This document shows, piece after piece, positions 26,491-35,049 of a stretch of 64,000 nucleotides of DNA (position 1 is its first letter; every line of letters begins with the position of its first letter). The DNA is from Desulforapulum autotrophicum (lineage in GTDB: Bacteria; Desulfobacterota; Desulfobacteria; Desulfobacterales; Desulfolunaceae): assembly GCA_020723285.1 (NCBI GenBank), contig DYJE01000021.1:23982-87981 (forward strand). Reading direction: 5' to 3'. The position numbers and the translations under genes are program-made. Below the pieces are notes generated by a model. That model ran no database searches. It saw nothing but the letters and a program-made list of their open reading frames with translations, and was not told the origin of the DNA.

Positions 26491-28830
26491 TCAGGTAAAA
26501 GTCAGGAACCCGAAGTGTTCCGGCAGATGAAACTTGGGGGTGGGGTAATCGATGGGTGCCCAGGTCAGCCAGTGGGGGCGGGATGTTTTGTCGGCACATT
26601 TGTGGAAATTCCCGCGCCAGGATACACCGGGCGAAGGCTGGGTGACAGCCGTGAACGGTTCAAGGACATGGTAAGGTATTCGGCAGGCCACCGTCCATGT
26701 GACCGGTTCCGTGATTTCCTGGGTAATGGGGCCGGAAAGGGATGCGGAAACGGTGATGTCGTGGAATGAGGCTTCAGGTATCCGGATGAATCCGGCCTCA
26801 CCTGGAGGATGGAACTCGAATAGGGCTGTGCCGCAGCAGTTGATTTCAAGATTGAAGTAACCCTTGTCACAGGCAGGCCCGGGCGAAAAGAAAAATTCGA
26901 CACAGCTGTCCTGGTACACACGCCCCTGGTAACCTTCGGCCACGGCTTTGACATAACGGTCTTCCACGTGGAAAATCACGTGGACCGCATGGGTATCGTA
27001 TGCGATTTTAAAAAAAGTCATGGGTCGATGCGCCGGTTCTTCTCCCATATGGTGGGTCAGCATGATGGCTTGTTCCTGTTTCCAGGCGTCGGCATTGAAG
27101 TCGCAGAAAACCTGGGAACCGCATGCATAAGGTCTCACCGTTAACGAGGGGTTTAAGTCTTTTGAATGTTTCGTATCGTCCGAGTTAAGAACCATTCTGA
27201 CATTTTCAGACAATGAACGGCTGGAAAAGGGTTTTTGCAGATAGTGAACATCCGGGTCAAGAATGCCGCGTTTTGATATGGCATTTCTCGAATACCCCGA
27301 CATGAAAAGAACTTTGATGGCGGGTCGTCGCTCAAGAATACGCTTGGACAGCTCCATGCCGTTCATTTCGGGCATGATCACATCGGTGATCAGAAGATCT
27401 ATGGTTTCTCGGACGGAGCCGGCCAAGGCAATGGCCGCATGGGCGGTGGGAACGGCGAGCACACGGTATCCCAGTTTTTCGAGCATGGTCTGGCCAATTT
27501 TAAGAATGGACGGTTCGTCTTCCACCAGCAGAATGGTTTCACTGCCCTGTTCGATGGAATCAGGATCGGCAGCAGGGTTTGCAGGTTTCTGTAAAGGAGA
27601 AATGTCTTCGAGTCTTGGAAGATAGATCCTGAAGGTCGATCCTCGCTGCGGTTCGCTGCAAACGTTGATGAAACCCTGGTTCTGTCTGACGATTCCATAG
27701 ACCATGGAGAGCCCAAGCCCCGTCCCTTTGCCCACATCCTTGGTGGTGTAAAAGGGTTCGAATATATGGTTCATCACGTTTTTATCCATGCCGCAGCCAT
27801 TGTCGCTGACGGACAGAAGCACGTAATCCCCGGGCTCTACACCCCGGCTTGTCCAAAGAGCCTCATCACTCGTGCAGTTCGCTGTTTCGATGGTGATGAT
27901 TCCGAAACCCGTCATGGCGTCGCGGGCGTTGATGCACAGATTGGACAGGATCTGCTGGATCTGGCCCGGATCGATTTTCACAGGCCACAAATCATGACCG
28001 GGCTGAAAGGCCAGCGTCACGTCTTCGCCGATCATCCGCTGGAGCATTTTCAGTATCTCTGACACTGTTTCATTGATGTCCATAACCCGCGGGGCTATGG
28101 TTTGTTTCCTGGCAAAAGCCAGAAGCTGGCGTGTCAGATCCGCCGACCGGTTGGCTGCGGCAAGGATTTCCTGGAGGTTTGCATGCACGGGATTGTCCGG
28201 GTGGACCATGCCCATGGCAATTTCAGCGTGGCCGATGATCACGCTGAGCATGTTGTTGAAATCGTGGGCCACGCCGCCGGCAAGTTTTCCGATGGATTCG
28301 ATTTTCTGGGCCTGGATCAGTTGTGATTTCAGTTTTTCACTTTCAGCCTCTTGACGCTTTTCCTCACTGACATCAAATTCGATGCCGTCCCACAAAAGGC
28401 ATCCGTCCGAATCGAAACGAGGGGTCGAAACAAAACGCCGCCAGCTTCGTTTCCCCGGTGGATAATCAACCTGTACATCGATTTTGAACGTGCTCATACA
28501 GCTTACGGCTTCAGCCTCTTTTTCAGCCAGCAGGGTCTGGTACTCCGGTGAAACCTGGTTATAGATCCGCAAAGGTTCTCTTATGGCTTCATCGGGTGTA
28601 ATCCCGTGCATGCGAATCACTGCGCTGCTGATGTAGGTGAAACGCCGGTCTGATCCGTCAGAGCCAGTGTTGATCTGGTAAACCATGCCGTTTCCGATGT
28701 TTTCGTTAAGGGCTCGGAGCTGGGCTTCACTCTTTCTCAGGGCATCTTCCGTTTTTTGGGGGTCTGTTTGTATATTTTTAGAGGAAATCCGGTCTGTTGC
28801 GTTGGACATTCGGGTGTTGTCGTTCGGCAT
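26491..28830 (-). CDS. Hybrid histidine kinase with C-terminal CBM9-like carbohydrate-binding domain
   Basis: A 779-residue protein from ATG 28830 (AAGGGG just upstream; an ATG 21 bp earlier lacks one). Order: PAS (about 30-150), HisKA with GGVAHDFNNMLSVIIGHAE, HATPase with QIQQILSNLCINARDAM, DNGCGMD and GKGTGLGLSMV, receiver with VEDEPSIL and acceptor in LLITDVIMPEMNG, then about 225 extra residues. The extra part matches the carbohydrate family 9 binding domain-like pattern (VHVIFHVEDRYVKA, QDSCVEFFFSPGP, GYFNLEINCCG, WRGNFHKCADKTSRPHWLTW). Such domains are usually outside the cell; here no signal peptide or membrane segment exists, so it would be cytoplasmic. The frame is open across the junction. 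Confidence 0.85.
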   Translation of the reverse strand: MPNDNTRMSNATDRISSKNIQTDPQKTEDALRKSEAQLRALNENIGNGMVYQINTGSDGSDRRFTYISSAVIRMHGITPDEAIREPLRIYNQVSPEYQTLLAEKEAEAVSCMSTFKIDVQVDYPPGKRSWRRFVSTPRFDSDGCLLWDGIEFDVSEEKRQEAESEKLKSQLIQAQKIESIGKLAGGVAHDFNNMLSVIIGHAEIAMGMVHPDNPVHANLQEILAAANRSADLTRQLLAFARKQTIAPRVMDINETVSEILKMLQRMIGEDVTLAFQPGHDLWPVKIDPGQIQQILSNLCINARDAMTGFGIITIETANCTSDEALWTSRGVEPGDYVLLSVSDNGCGMDKNVMNHIFEPFYTTKDVGKGTGLGLSMVYGIVRQNQGFINVCSEPQRGSTFRIYLPRLEDISPLQKPANPAADPDSIEQGSETILLVEDEPSILKIGQTMLEKLGYRVLAVPTAHAAIALAGSVRETIDLLITDVIMPEMNGMELSKRILERRPAIKVLFMSGYSRNAISKRGILDPDVHYLQKPFSSRSLSENVRMVLNSDDTKHSKDLNPSLTVRPYACGSQVFCDFNADAWKQEQAIMLTHHMGEEPAHRPMTFFKIAYDTHAVHVIFHVEDRYVKAVAEGYQGRVYQDSCVEFFFSPGPACDKGYFNLEINCCGTALFEFHPPGEAGFIRIPEASFHDITVSASLSGPITQEITEPVTWTVACRIPYHVLEPFTAVTQPSPGVSWRGNFHKCADKTSRPHWLTWAPIDYPTPKFHLPEHFGFLTFT

Positions 28831-29023
28831 GCTCCCCCTTCCGGAATACATCGTGACGATCTGAATCAGGGTTATGGGATATCGGGTGAAACACGAGCGG
28901 AGGGATTCGGTTGAATCCCAAATCGATACTTATCGTGAACTGGGTAAACTGTAGCGCAATGCGGACAAAAAATCCATCCCCATGACGAGACGGGGGGGAT
29001 AATGTTATCGGACCGTCTGTCGG

Positions 29024-29075
29024 AAAAAAAAGAAAAGGATCCAGTTTTGAATCAAACCTGATCCTTTTTCAGTTA
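29024..29075 (-). terminator. Terminator after flgM, probably bidirectional
   Basis: AAAAGGATC (29033-29041) pairs with GATCCTTTT (29060-29068) with an inner TTTG/CAAA extension; the minus-strand reading is followed by a T-rich run and the plus-strand reading by TTC. It lies 35 bp past the flgM stop. Confidence 0.75.
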
Positions 29076-29107
29076 AAAATGATGTTGGCAACGGGGTGCT
29101 AAAAAAA

Positions 29108-29422
29108 TCAGATCAGTTCATCAATGTTGTAACCGACCATTTTATCCGCGATTTTTTCCGCATTGACCTGGTATGTCCCGTTGTCCACGTTTGCTTTGAT
29201 TTCATAGACTTTTTCCTGGCGGACATCCGGGGCCGCGGCCACAGCCTCGCTGGCGATTTTCATGTCTTTTGCGCTGGACGACAGGCTGACCTTGTCTTCA
29301 GGAATTTCCTTTTTCTTCTCGGCCTGCTGGTTTTTTGTCATTTCCTGGGGCGGGGGCGTGTTTTCAACCTCCCTGGCGTAGGCCTGGCGACCGAAAGTGA
29401 CATTGGTTTCATTGATTTTCAT
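29108..29422 (-). CDS. flgM: Anti-sigma-28 factor FlgM
   Basis: A 104-residue flagellar regulator with the Ser/Asp-rich flexible N-terminus and the C-terminal sigma-28-binding helices (VYEIKANVDNGTYQVNAEKIADKMV). FlgM holds sigma-28 inactive until the hook is finished and it is exported. Start ATG 29422 follows GGAGG. It is 14 bp after the FlgM-associated gene. No other flagellar gene is in the window. Confidence 0.93.
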   Translation of the reverse strand: MKINETNVTFGRQAYAREVENTPPPQEMTKNQQAEKKKEIPEDKVSLSSSAKDMKIASEAVAAAPDVRQEKVYEIKANVDNGTYQVNAEKIADKMVGYNIDELI

Positions 29423-29436
29423 ACATGACCTCCGGG

Positions 29437-29865
29437 TTATGATTCCATATTTTTATCTATGGTTTCCTTTACGAGCTGTTCGAGTTTTCGACTTACGATT
29501 TTCGAGTCTTCCACGGAAAGGGTGCTTGTGACTTTTTCATTGTTGTCACCAATAAAATTGAACACAAACTGGCTTTCCTTTTTATTGTAACCCTGGAACT
29601 TGCCTTTGAGCTCCTGGTTCAGTTTATCAACGATGTCCCGGTCCGCCTCGTCTTTGGGGCCATACGTGGTAATCCGTTCGAGGATATCCGCCGACACCTT
29701 GTCGATGATGGTCTGACGCTTGCCTTCTTCGGAAATGGAGATGCTGTCACTGCTTTTCTGGGATTCCATGCCCAGGCTTTTCTGCTTCTCCGCGATCCGG
29801 TTCTGGCTGATCTGCTTGCTGTAGACCTTGATCACATTATTTATCTGATAAGACGGTATGTGCAT
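29437..29865 (-). CDS. DVU0524-type FlgM-associated protein
   Basis: A 142-residue soluble protein beginning MHIPSYQINNVIKVYSKQI, with an internal SDSISISEEGKRQ stretch resembling the DxVxLS region of FlgM, and a helical charged C-terminal half. In Desulfobacterota this family is encoded just before flgM; its role is unknown but presumably flagellar. Good ribosome site (AAGGAG). The pairing with flgM supports the phylum assignment. Confidence 0.82.
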   Translation of the reverse strand: MHIPSYQINNVIKVYSKQISQNRIAEKQKSLGMESQKSSDSISISEEGKRQTIIDKVSADILERITTYGPKDEADRDIVDKLNQELKGKFQGYNKKESQFVFNFIGDNNEKVTSTLSVEDSKIVSRKLEQLVKETIDKNMES

Positions 29866-29992
29866 AAAATACTCCTTGCACTACCCATCGGCAATGGAAT
29901 TTAGAAACTTTATAATTTTTTTGGGTTGTTTTTTTGTTTTTCAAATCCCTGGCGCAGACTGGCAAAAACATTTTTTGTGTGGGTGAATCCGG

Positions 29993-30496
29993 TCATTGGG
30001 TATAGGTGCTGTAATAATGGCGAATGAAATGACGGTGACTTCGGAACGCGATATCCGGGAGCTGGTTGTGCTGGAAAAATGCCGCTTCCGAGACGTCGTC
30101 ACCCGCTGAAAGCAGGCCCGAATAGTTCAGAACCAGGTAGGCTGTGATAAGAACCGTGTCGTAGTCGGGATGGGGGTCGGTGGCCACGGCCAGAAGGCTG
30201 TGAATCCGGCCGTTCAGGCCCGTTTCTTCTTCAAGTTCTCTCAGGGCCGCCCGATCGGGGCTTTCACCCAGTTCGATAAAACCGCCGGGAAGACACCAGA
30301 GGCCTTTGCCGGGTTCAACGTTCCGCCGCGTGAGCAGAAGCCGTCTTTGGTCATCGACAAGAATGACGCAGGAGGCTGGTACAGGGTTTTCATAATGGGT
30401 GATGCCGCAGGACGGGCAGTTTTTTCGTTCCCGGCCCTCAATGTGTCTGACCGTGAGGGAGGCGGAACAGTAAGCGCAGAATTTTTTTTCAATCAT
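29993..30496 (-). CDS. Nudix hydrolase with N-terminal zinc ribbon
   Basis: A 167-residue protein. A Cys4 ribbon (CAYC and CPSC, residues 7-30) precedes the Nudix fold with the complete box beginning GGFIELGES and ending RELEEETGL. Members of this zinc-ribbon subgroup hydrolyse NAD-like or other nucleoside diphosphate compounds; the exact substrate is not predictable. It stands between the flagellar pair and the aldolase, all on the minus strand with wide gaps, so it is probably monocistronic. Confidence 0.9.
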   Translation of the reverse strand: MIEKKFCAYCSASLTVRHIEGRERKNCPSCGITHYENPVPASCVILVDDQRRLLLTRRNVEPGKGLWCLPGGFIELGESPDRAALRELEEETGLNGRIHSLLAVATDPHPDYDTVLITAYLVLNYSGLLSAGDDVSEAAFFQHNQLPDIAFRSHRHFIRHYYSTYTQ

Positions 30497-30568
30497 GAAG
30501 AAAACCGTATGAAAAACCGGCTGCCGCAGGGGTGTGATCCCCAGGGCCAGCCGGTGTTGTGAAAGACA

Positions 30569-31864
30569 TCAGTCGTCAAAATCCCCGTCAGGGCCTTTGT
30601 CGGTTGCGAGAAGAGCGGCTTTTTGGATGATCGCGGCTTCCGTCCATTCTTCCGCAGGCTCCATGACATGGGATTTGACACCCGCGTGGTGACTGCCTTT
30701 TTTCACTATTTCAGCGATGGCGATGTCCGCCGTGCCCTGGGCGTTGAACACATCCACCAGCAGCCGGTACGTGAAATCTTCCACCCGTTTGGCCATGCGT
30801 TCACGGACGTCTCGGCTCTGGCAGAGGATCTTGTTTTCAAACGGGAGGTTGATCTTTTTGAAGTCCCCCCCCTTGATGCCTTTCTGGTTGGCGTAATCCA
30901 GCATTTTGGCCCAGAGTTCCTCGGTGACACCTTCACCTTTGATTTTGATGAAATTTTTGTCCGCGTCTTGAATGGCGTTGCCGTAATCGTTCACTTCAAG
31001 GCCCCAGGCGATCATCTGAAGGGCGGTGGCCACGTTGGCTTTGGTGGTGTGTGTGCTCCGGGCGATGGTTTTAAGCCGGTCCGAGCTGTTGCCGGATGTG
31101 CCGTGCTGGGCTCCGGACACGTTGAATTTTTCGATGGCCTTGTGAATTTTAAGGGTCAGGTCCGTGTCGATGCCCTGGGCGCTGGCTTCGATGCCGTGGG
31201 TGGTGCCGTTGTTCAGGGCGATCCAGTCCGGGAAAATGCCGTGGGCGTTGAGGCCCTTGATGAGAAACACGGCTTCATCGGGTGATGAAAGACCTTCTTT
31301 CCCTTTGATTTCGCCAATTTCCGTCTCAAGACCCGCCCATTCAGGGATATAGGGCTTCATGGCGATATTGGTCAGGAGGTTCTGGTCGTCAGGCTGGTGC
31401 GAGGCGTCGATGGCGATGGAGGTGATGCCGGCGTCGAAAATGGACGGAACCTCGATCTTGGCCTGTTCGAAATCCGCTTTGTTTTTGAGGCCGTAATGAT
31501 CGGCATGAACGGCAATGGGAACCGTGACGCCCAGCTCGTTGGCGATGGCGTCCACACAGCGGGCGATGTTCCAGTAACTTACCGCGCAGTAGGCATCCAT
31601 GCCTCCTTCCGATTTGGCGATTTCGATGATCACGGCGGCCCTGGCTCTCTGGGCTGCTGCAAGAACGCCCCGGATGACGATTTCACTTCTTCCGTTGGCG
31701 GCGATGGTCATGGCCTGTCCTTTGGCGATCATGGCCTGGTCTATGTATTTGCCGCTGACGATGAGCGCCCGCGAATGTGGGAACAGTTTTTTGATGTTGG
31801 GAGGTCTTCCCACGGATAGCGCCTCGTTGAAACCTTCGGGATCACGTTCGTGTCCGTTTGCCAT
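30569..31864 (-). CDS. Class II (metal-dependent) fructose-bisphosphate aldolase
   Basis: A 431-residue member of the class II aldolase family, longer than the usual 280-360. Zinc and substrate motifs are IAVHADHYG, GLETEIGEIKG, LNNGTTHGIE and VSGAQHGTSGNS. AGGAGACGAGAAG precedes ATG 31864. It should interconvert fructose 1,6-bisphosphate with triose phosphates in glycolysis or gluconeogenesis; a tagatose-type substrate cannot be excluded. Confidence 0.85.
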   Translation of the reverse strand: MANGHERDPEGFNEALSVGRPPNIKKLFPHSRALIVSGKYIDQAMIAKGQAMTIAANGRSEIVIRGVLAAAQRARAAVIIEIAKSEGGMDAYCAVSYWNIARCVDAIANELGVTVPIAVHADHYGLKNKADFEQAKIEVPSIFDAGITSIAIDASHQPDDQNLLTNIAMKPYIPEWAGLETEIGEIKGKEGLSSPDEAVFLIKGLNAHGIFPDWIALNNGTTHGIEASAQGIDTDLTLKIHKAIEKFNVSGAQHGTSGNSSDRLKTIARSTHTTKANVATALQMIAWGLEVNDYGNAIQDADKNFIKIKGEGVTEELWAKMLDYANQKGIKGGDFKKINLPFENKILCQSRDVRERMAKRVEDFTYRLLVDVFNAQGTADIAIAEIVKKGSHHAGVKSHVMEPAEEWTEAAIIQKAALLATDKGPDGDFDD

Positions 31865-31967
31865 CTTCTCGTCTCCTGTATGAGTGTTTGGTTTAGAAAC
31901 CTGAAGTGTTTTATATAATGATGCTGTCTTTTTTAGATCAATTTAACGGAATTTGGAAGGCAATTTT

Positions 31968-32234
31968 TCAGGCATAGACATCCACAAGGCTTCCCAGTGT
32001 GTGGTGGTAAAGAGTTTCCACGGTTCTGGCCCGGGTGTAAAGCCGGTCATCCTGGGTTTTCAGAACGTAGTATTTGTAGGAGGCGCGGTTCCGGGAGGTG
32101 ATATCCTGGCTGTCTGTTGAGCTGACACTTTTCCGTGTTGTCACGGGGAAATAGGTTGCGGGCTTAACCGCGTCCCGGCTTGCGGTGTAATCGGGCAACA
32201 TGTCGTATGTCATGGAAATGTTCATAACATGCAT
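31968..32234 (-). CDS. Small hypothetical protein
   Basis: An 88-residue reading frame (a start three codons later is equally likely), basic and without a membrane segment. The C-terminal part (YKYYVLKTQDDRLYTRARTVETLYHHTLGSLVDVYA) looks protein-like in composition. No strong ribosome site and no recognised family; it may not be real. Confidence 0.4.
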   Translation of the reverse strand: MHVMNISMTYDMLPDYTASRDAVKPATYFPVTTRKSVSSTDSQDITSRNRASYKYYVLKTQDDRLYTRARTVETLYHHTLGSLVDVYA

Positions 32235-32431
32235 CCAGTCTGCCCGGAAATCGGAACGTCGTCACTTGTGGGGAAATGGGCAATCCAAATTGATTCAATG
32301 AAATATTATACGTGAAAATGTTACGGAAAATCAACAGGTTTGTTCGATGATCAGATCCTTCTGTTGACTTCACCCGGAATGTCCCGTACAGAATGGGGCG
32401 AGCCATTTTCGTGGAAACAAGGAGGAATATC

Positions 32432-34114
32432 ATGGCCTTTCCGTACATACATCGGGTTTTCAGGTTTGTGTTGTGTGTCGCTCTATTTTTTTTTATCGGG
32501 GTTTGCGCTTCTTCAGCCGATCCGGTTAAAAAACCTGAAAATAAAGCGAAAATAACCAATCTGGCCCGGCTGCTGAAATCCATGGACAGTTTGACGGCTG
32601 CCATGGAAGACAAGAACCGTCGTCTTGTGGGTCCCGAAGGTCAGGGACGGGAACAGACGATCCGAGCTGAGATCAGCGAGCTTCAGAAAAAATACGAGGC
32701 CCTTGAAAAAAATTTCAACGATCTTGCGTCGGAAGTGAACTACGACGCCATCGTCAATCCTGAAAAATCGAAGGGTTTCAACTGGAACGAAGAGTTGAGG
32801 GAAATACTTGGCCCCCTCATTCGTGAAGTCCAGAGGGCCACCTCCAAACCCCGTGAAATCGAAAAACACCGGAGCGACATCGAGGCCTACGATTTTCAGC
32901 TCCAGAATATCGAACGCGCCATGGGGCATGTCATGAGCCTCATGGATACCAGTGCGTCACAGCCCCGGCTCAAGGAAAAGCTCACCGAGTCTCTGGCCAT
33001 GTGGGAAAGCCGGCGAAACGATGTGGAAACCCTGAAAAGCATATCCAATCTCCAGCTTGAAAAAATCAGGCAGGAAACCGAGTCCCTGGCCCAGGCGGTG
33101 CAGAAAATTCCAAGTCTGTTTTTCAAAAGCCATGGTCGAAATCTTTTGTTGTCTCTTCTGGCTCTGGGTTTCGCTGTTTACGGTTTTTACCGGCTTTTCC
33201 ATCTGATCCGCCGCCACAGCCCGTTTCATAAAGATGAAAAATCCTTGTATTCCAGAGCTTTTGACCTGGGGTACACGGTTATTTCCTGTCTATTGAGTCT
33301 CATCGTCGTCCTGGCTGTATTGTATTTTTGCAGCGACTGGGTTCTTCTTTCCATCGCCATCCTTTTTCTTTTCGGAATTGCATGGACCTCCAAAGAATCG
33401 GTTCCGAGGATCTGGAATCAGGCTCGGTTGATTCTGAACCTCGGACCTGTGAGAGAGGGTGAGCTGGTGGTCTACAACGGAATCCCTTACAAGGTGGCGT
33501 CCATCAACATGTACACCTTATTATATAATCCGGCCATTCCCAGTGCCAGAATCCGACTGCCCATCACCGATCTTGAAACCATGCGTTCGAGGCCGGTGGA
33601 TGTGAATGAGCCCTGGTTCCCGTCAAGGGTGGGCGATTTCGTCCTCATTGAAGGTGACATGGAAAGGGTCGGACGGGTCGTGGCCCAGACTCCTGAGACC
33701 GTTCTCATTGAATTCGCGGGCGGTGCGAAACTGTCAACCAGTACGGCGAATTATCTGGCTGCTCCACCGCTGAATCTCTCTTCAGGTTTCAGGATTCGTC
33801 AGCTGTTCAATTTCGATTACGCTGACCAGAGCCGGGTGACCCGGGATATTCCCCCAGCCGTGAAAACGGCAGTGGAAGATGTTCTTTCCCTCGAAGGGTT
33901 TGCAGAAAGACTGCTGGGGCTTCGCGTGGATTTCAAACAGGCGGCGAGTTCATCACTTGATATTGAAATTTCAGCGGATTTTGTCGGAGATGCCGCAATG
34001 GAATACATCCATATCAAACGGGTGATTCAGCGTGCCTGTGTGGAAGTCTGCTCGCTCAATAACTGGAATATCCCATTTAACCAGCTGACCGTTCATATGT
34101 CTGGCAAGCATTAG
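32432..34114 (+). CDS. MscS-like mechanosensitive channel family membrane protein with coiled-coil periplasmic region
   Basis: A 560-residue protein starting at ATG 32432 with AGGAGG upstream. A signal-like hydrophobic N-terminus (about 10-30) is followed by a helical charged periplasmic region (about 40-220), two or three membrane segments (about 235-330) and a soluble C-terminal region resembling the MscS beta and alpha/beta domains (SRVGDFVLIEGDMERVGRVVAQTPETVLIEFAGGAKLST). The pore-helix motif is divergent, so gating activity is uncertain. Stands alone before the fatty-acid block. Confidence 0.65.
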   Translation: MAFPYIHRVFRFVLCVALFFFIGVCASSADPVKKPENKAKITNLARLLKSMDSLTAAMEDKNRRLVGPEGQGREQTIRAEISELQKKYEALEKNFNDLASEVNYDAIVNPEKSKGFNWNEELREILGPLIREVQRATSKPREIEKHRSDIEAYDFQLQNIERAMGHVMSLMDTSASQPRLKEKLTESLAMWESRRNDVETLKSISNLQLEKIRQETESLAQAVQKIPSLFFKSHGRNLLLSLLALGFAVYGFYRLFHLIRRHSPFHKDEKSLYSRAFDLGYTVISCLLSLIVVLAVLYFCSDWVLLSIAILFLFGIAWTSKESVPRIWNQARLILNLGPVREGELVVYNGIPYKVASINMYTLLYNPAIPSARIRLPITDLETMRSRPVDVNEPWFPSRVGDFVLIEGDMERVGRVVAQTPETVLIEFAGGAKLSTSTANYLAAPPLNLSSGFRIRQLFNFDYADQSRVTRDIPPAVKTAVEDVLSLEGFAERLLGLRVDFKQAASSSLDIEISADFVGDAAMEYIHIKRVIQRACVEVCSLNNWNIPFNQLTVHMSGKH

Positions 34115-34249
34115 TGATTCATTTGGAAAAAAAGGCCGCGAATCGCCATTTATCGAAGCGCTTCCGGTGGGTCACGAGGTGATAAAATTCATTGTTGTCT
34201 ATATCTAATTGATATTTAATAAAATAACATTGGTAACTGTTTTTTGGAC

Positions 34250-34306
34250 TTGACACCTGACGATGGGGTTTGCTATTCGTACCTGGAATGAATGAGTATT
34301 CATACC
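34250..34306 (+). promoter_or_regulatory. Promoter and FadR-type operator before the TetR gene
   Basis: TTGACA at 34250-34255 with a weak -10 (TATTCG, 34274-34279), followed by TGAATGAGTATTCATACC at 34289-34306. This closely resembles the palindrome recognised by Bacillus-type FadR, TGAATGAMTANTCATTCA, with mismatches in the M and the last bases. It suggests autorepression relieved by long-chain acyl-CoA. Confidence 0.6.
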
Positions 34307-34335
34307 TAACCCTTGAAACGACAGGCCCGGCGGAA

Positions 34336-34926
34336 ATGAAGTCCGAAAAATATCATATTATCCTCGACGCTGCCATCAAAGTGTTTGCCGAACACGGTTA
34401 TTTCCAGAGCACGGTTGCCCAGATCGCGAGAAAAGCGGGGGTGGCGGACGGCACCATCTATCTGTATTTCGAAAACAAGGAAGATATCCTGCTTCAGTTT
34501 TTTTCGTATAAGACGCGCCAGATATTCGATCAGTTCCAGAAAGAGGTCGACAAGGTCGACAGCGCTGAAGACAAGCTCAGGAATCTTGTGAGAAGCCATC
34601 TCAAGGAATTCCAGGGGAATATGGACATGGCCATTGTTTTTCAGGCTGAAACACGGCAGATCCAGCAGGCCGAGGCCATCAAGACCCATATCCGGGATAT
34701 TTCACGGAAATACAGGGAGCTTGTGGGCGAAATCGTGGAAGAGGGCCAGCGGGAAGGCTGCATGCGAAAGGATCTGTACATCGGTCTCGTGAAAACATAC
34801 ATCACCGGAGCGGTGGAGGAAGTGATCAATTCCTGGGTTCAGGCGGGCGGAAAATACGATCTGGTGTCCATGGCAGATCCCCTGGTGGATCTGTATCTGA
34901 AAGGCATTGGTATTCAGACAGTTTAA
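34336..34926 (+). CDS. TetR/AcrR family regulator, FadR-like
   Basis: A 196-residue repressor from ATG 34336. The N-terminal helix-turn-helix (IILDAAIKVFAEHGYFQSTVAQIARKAGVADGTIYLYFENKEDILL) is very like that of Bacillus FadR, which binds acyl-CoA and controls beta-oxidation. A longer start at 34270 would cover the operator and is rejected. The next genes encode acyl-CoA dehydrogenase and its electron chain, matching that role. Ribosome site is weak (GGCGGAA). Confidence 0.85.
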   Translation: MKSEKYHIILDAAIKVFAEHGYFQSTVAQIARKAGVADGTIYLYFENKEDILLQFFSYKTRQIFDQFQKEVDKVDSAEDKLRNLVRSHLKEFQGNMDMAIVFQAETRQIQQAEAIKTHIRDISRKYRELVGEIVEEGQREGCMRKDLYIGLVKTYITGAVEEVINSWVQAGGKYDLVSMADPLVDLYLKGIGIQTV

Positions 34927-35049
34927 CCGAAGAATGTTCAGGTCTTTCCTGAGGTTATCTCACATTGACCTAACTTCATCGCGGTTCAATGGATAAAAAC
35001 GCAATAAAAAAACAATAACGGGGTTACTGACAAGCAAGGAGAGAAAATC

